Origin: Bradyrhizobium guangzhouense
Lineage (GTDB): Bacteria > Pseudomonadota > Alphaproteobacteria > Rhizobiales > Xanthobacteraceae
NCBI RefSeq assembly: GCF_004114955.1
Contig: NZ_CP030053.1
Location: 992,001 to 1,056,000 of the forward strand
Direction of reading: 5' to 3'
DNA: 64,000 bases
The translations under genes and the position numbers were made by a program. This document shows, in pieces, positions 63,770 to 64,000 of the stretch. Numbering within the stretch: the first letter of the stretch is position 1; every line of letters begins with the position of its first letter. The notes under the pieces were generated by a model. That model did no database searches, was not told where the DNA came from, and saw only the letters and a program-made list of their open reading frames with translations.

Positions 63770-64000
63770 GCGACCGCGCTTCGTTTGCTGGAGGAGGAAC
63801 TTGCCCTTGCTTCGTATGCCGACAGGAAATCTTCAATTGCGAGCGTGCGGAAATCGGGCAGCGCGCACCGCAATTTGTCGTGATCCCAGTCCCACCATGC
63901 CAGCCTGGCCAGCCGTCCGGCAACCTCCTCCGAGAACCTGCGACGCACGATACGCGCCGGATTGCCGGCGACGATGGTATAGGCCGGCACGTCCCTGGTG
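63766..64000 (-). CDS. Phosphonate-operon hexapeptide acetyltransferase (C-terminal part, cut by window edge)
   Basis: The visible C-terminus reads TRDVPAYTIVAGNPARIVRR, the standard end of a left-handed beta-helix acetyltransferase, then RFSEEVAGRLARLAWWDWDH and a low-complexity tail (SSSSSKR). The WWDWDHDKL pattern is typical of the phn-associated transferase (phosphonate metabolism, hexapeptide family). Its TGA overlaps the ATG of phnM. The N-terminus lies beyond base 64000. Confidence 0.85.
   Translation of the reverse strand, partial: TRDVPAYTIVAGNPARIVRRRFSEEVAGRLARLAWWDWDHDKLRCALPDFRTLAIEDFLSAYEARASSSSSKRSAVA

Overview
The window is chromosomal DNA of a Bradyrhizobium-type alphaproteobacterium (Rhizobiales, Nitrobacteraceae). 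The evidence is the uniformly GC-rich coding sequence, the Rhizobiales gene order rpmH-rnpA-yidC-engB-argB-...-dapD-dapE / truA-fmt-def, and the palindromic intergenic repeats. The species is inferred from gene content; nothing was compared with a database.

Region by region. 1-15.5 kb is housekeeping: the end of a GIY-YIG protein, rmuC, then def, fmt and truA on the plus strand. Facing them is a long minus-strand series that starts at a recognisable rpmH promoter: rpmH, rnpA, yidC, engB, a DUF423 protein, argB, a DUF1036 protein, a HAD pyrimidine 5'-nucleotidase, dapD, a DUF805 protein and dapE. It covers ribosome and membrane-protein biogenesis plus arginine, lysine and meso-DAP synthesis. 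An orphan histidine kinase and a tRNA-Arg(ACG) follow. 15.7-29.1 kb holds a PAS-GGDEF protein, a TPR/glycosyltransferase-like protein, a NagZ-type hexosaminidase, a higBA-type toxin-antitoxin pair with a palindromic operator, a TetR/MFS divergon with a near-perfect 18-bp inverted repeat, a luciferase-like oxidoreductase, two LysR divergons, and a styrene/indole-monooxygenase-like pair (oxygenase plus flavin reductase).

29.1-37.3 kb looks accessory: its codon use is less GC-biased, it has many short intergenic gaps and decayed fragments, and a diffuse dispersed repeat recurs only there. It carries three small peptides with double-glycine (VSGG) leaders and strong Shine-Dalgarno sites, a small membrane protein resembling the DUF1648/SdpI type, two orphan ABC-type substrate-binding proteins, an exported amidohydrolase, an exported serine hydrolase and a HigA-antitoxin remnant. 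The peptide group is the best candidate for an undescribed system (a bacteriocin or signalling-peptide locus). No C39-peptidase exporter lies in the window.

37.3-64 kb returns to core-like content: a YgiQ radical-SAM protein; a GntR/FAD-oxidase/DapA-like module with a clear GntR-type operator; two MFS exporters; a LysR gene broken by a one-base frameshift next to an exported alpha/beta hydrolase; a triple-rhodanese protein; SerA; a patatin/GntP pair; an EmrAB-type efflux operon with its TetR regulator and a trailing, possibly N-truncated AAA ATPase; a MarR/enoyl-CoA-hydratase operon with a 12-bp palindrome at the MarR start; a chemoreceptor; a second DapA-family aldolase; and, at the right edge, the 3' end of a phosphonate (C-P lyase) operon: hexapeptide acetyltransferase, phnM, DUF1045.

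At least two families of palindromic repeats occupy many intergenic gaps, and in one place a repeat appears to supply the start codon of the neighbouring gene.
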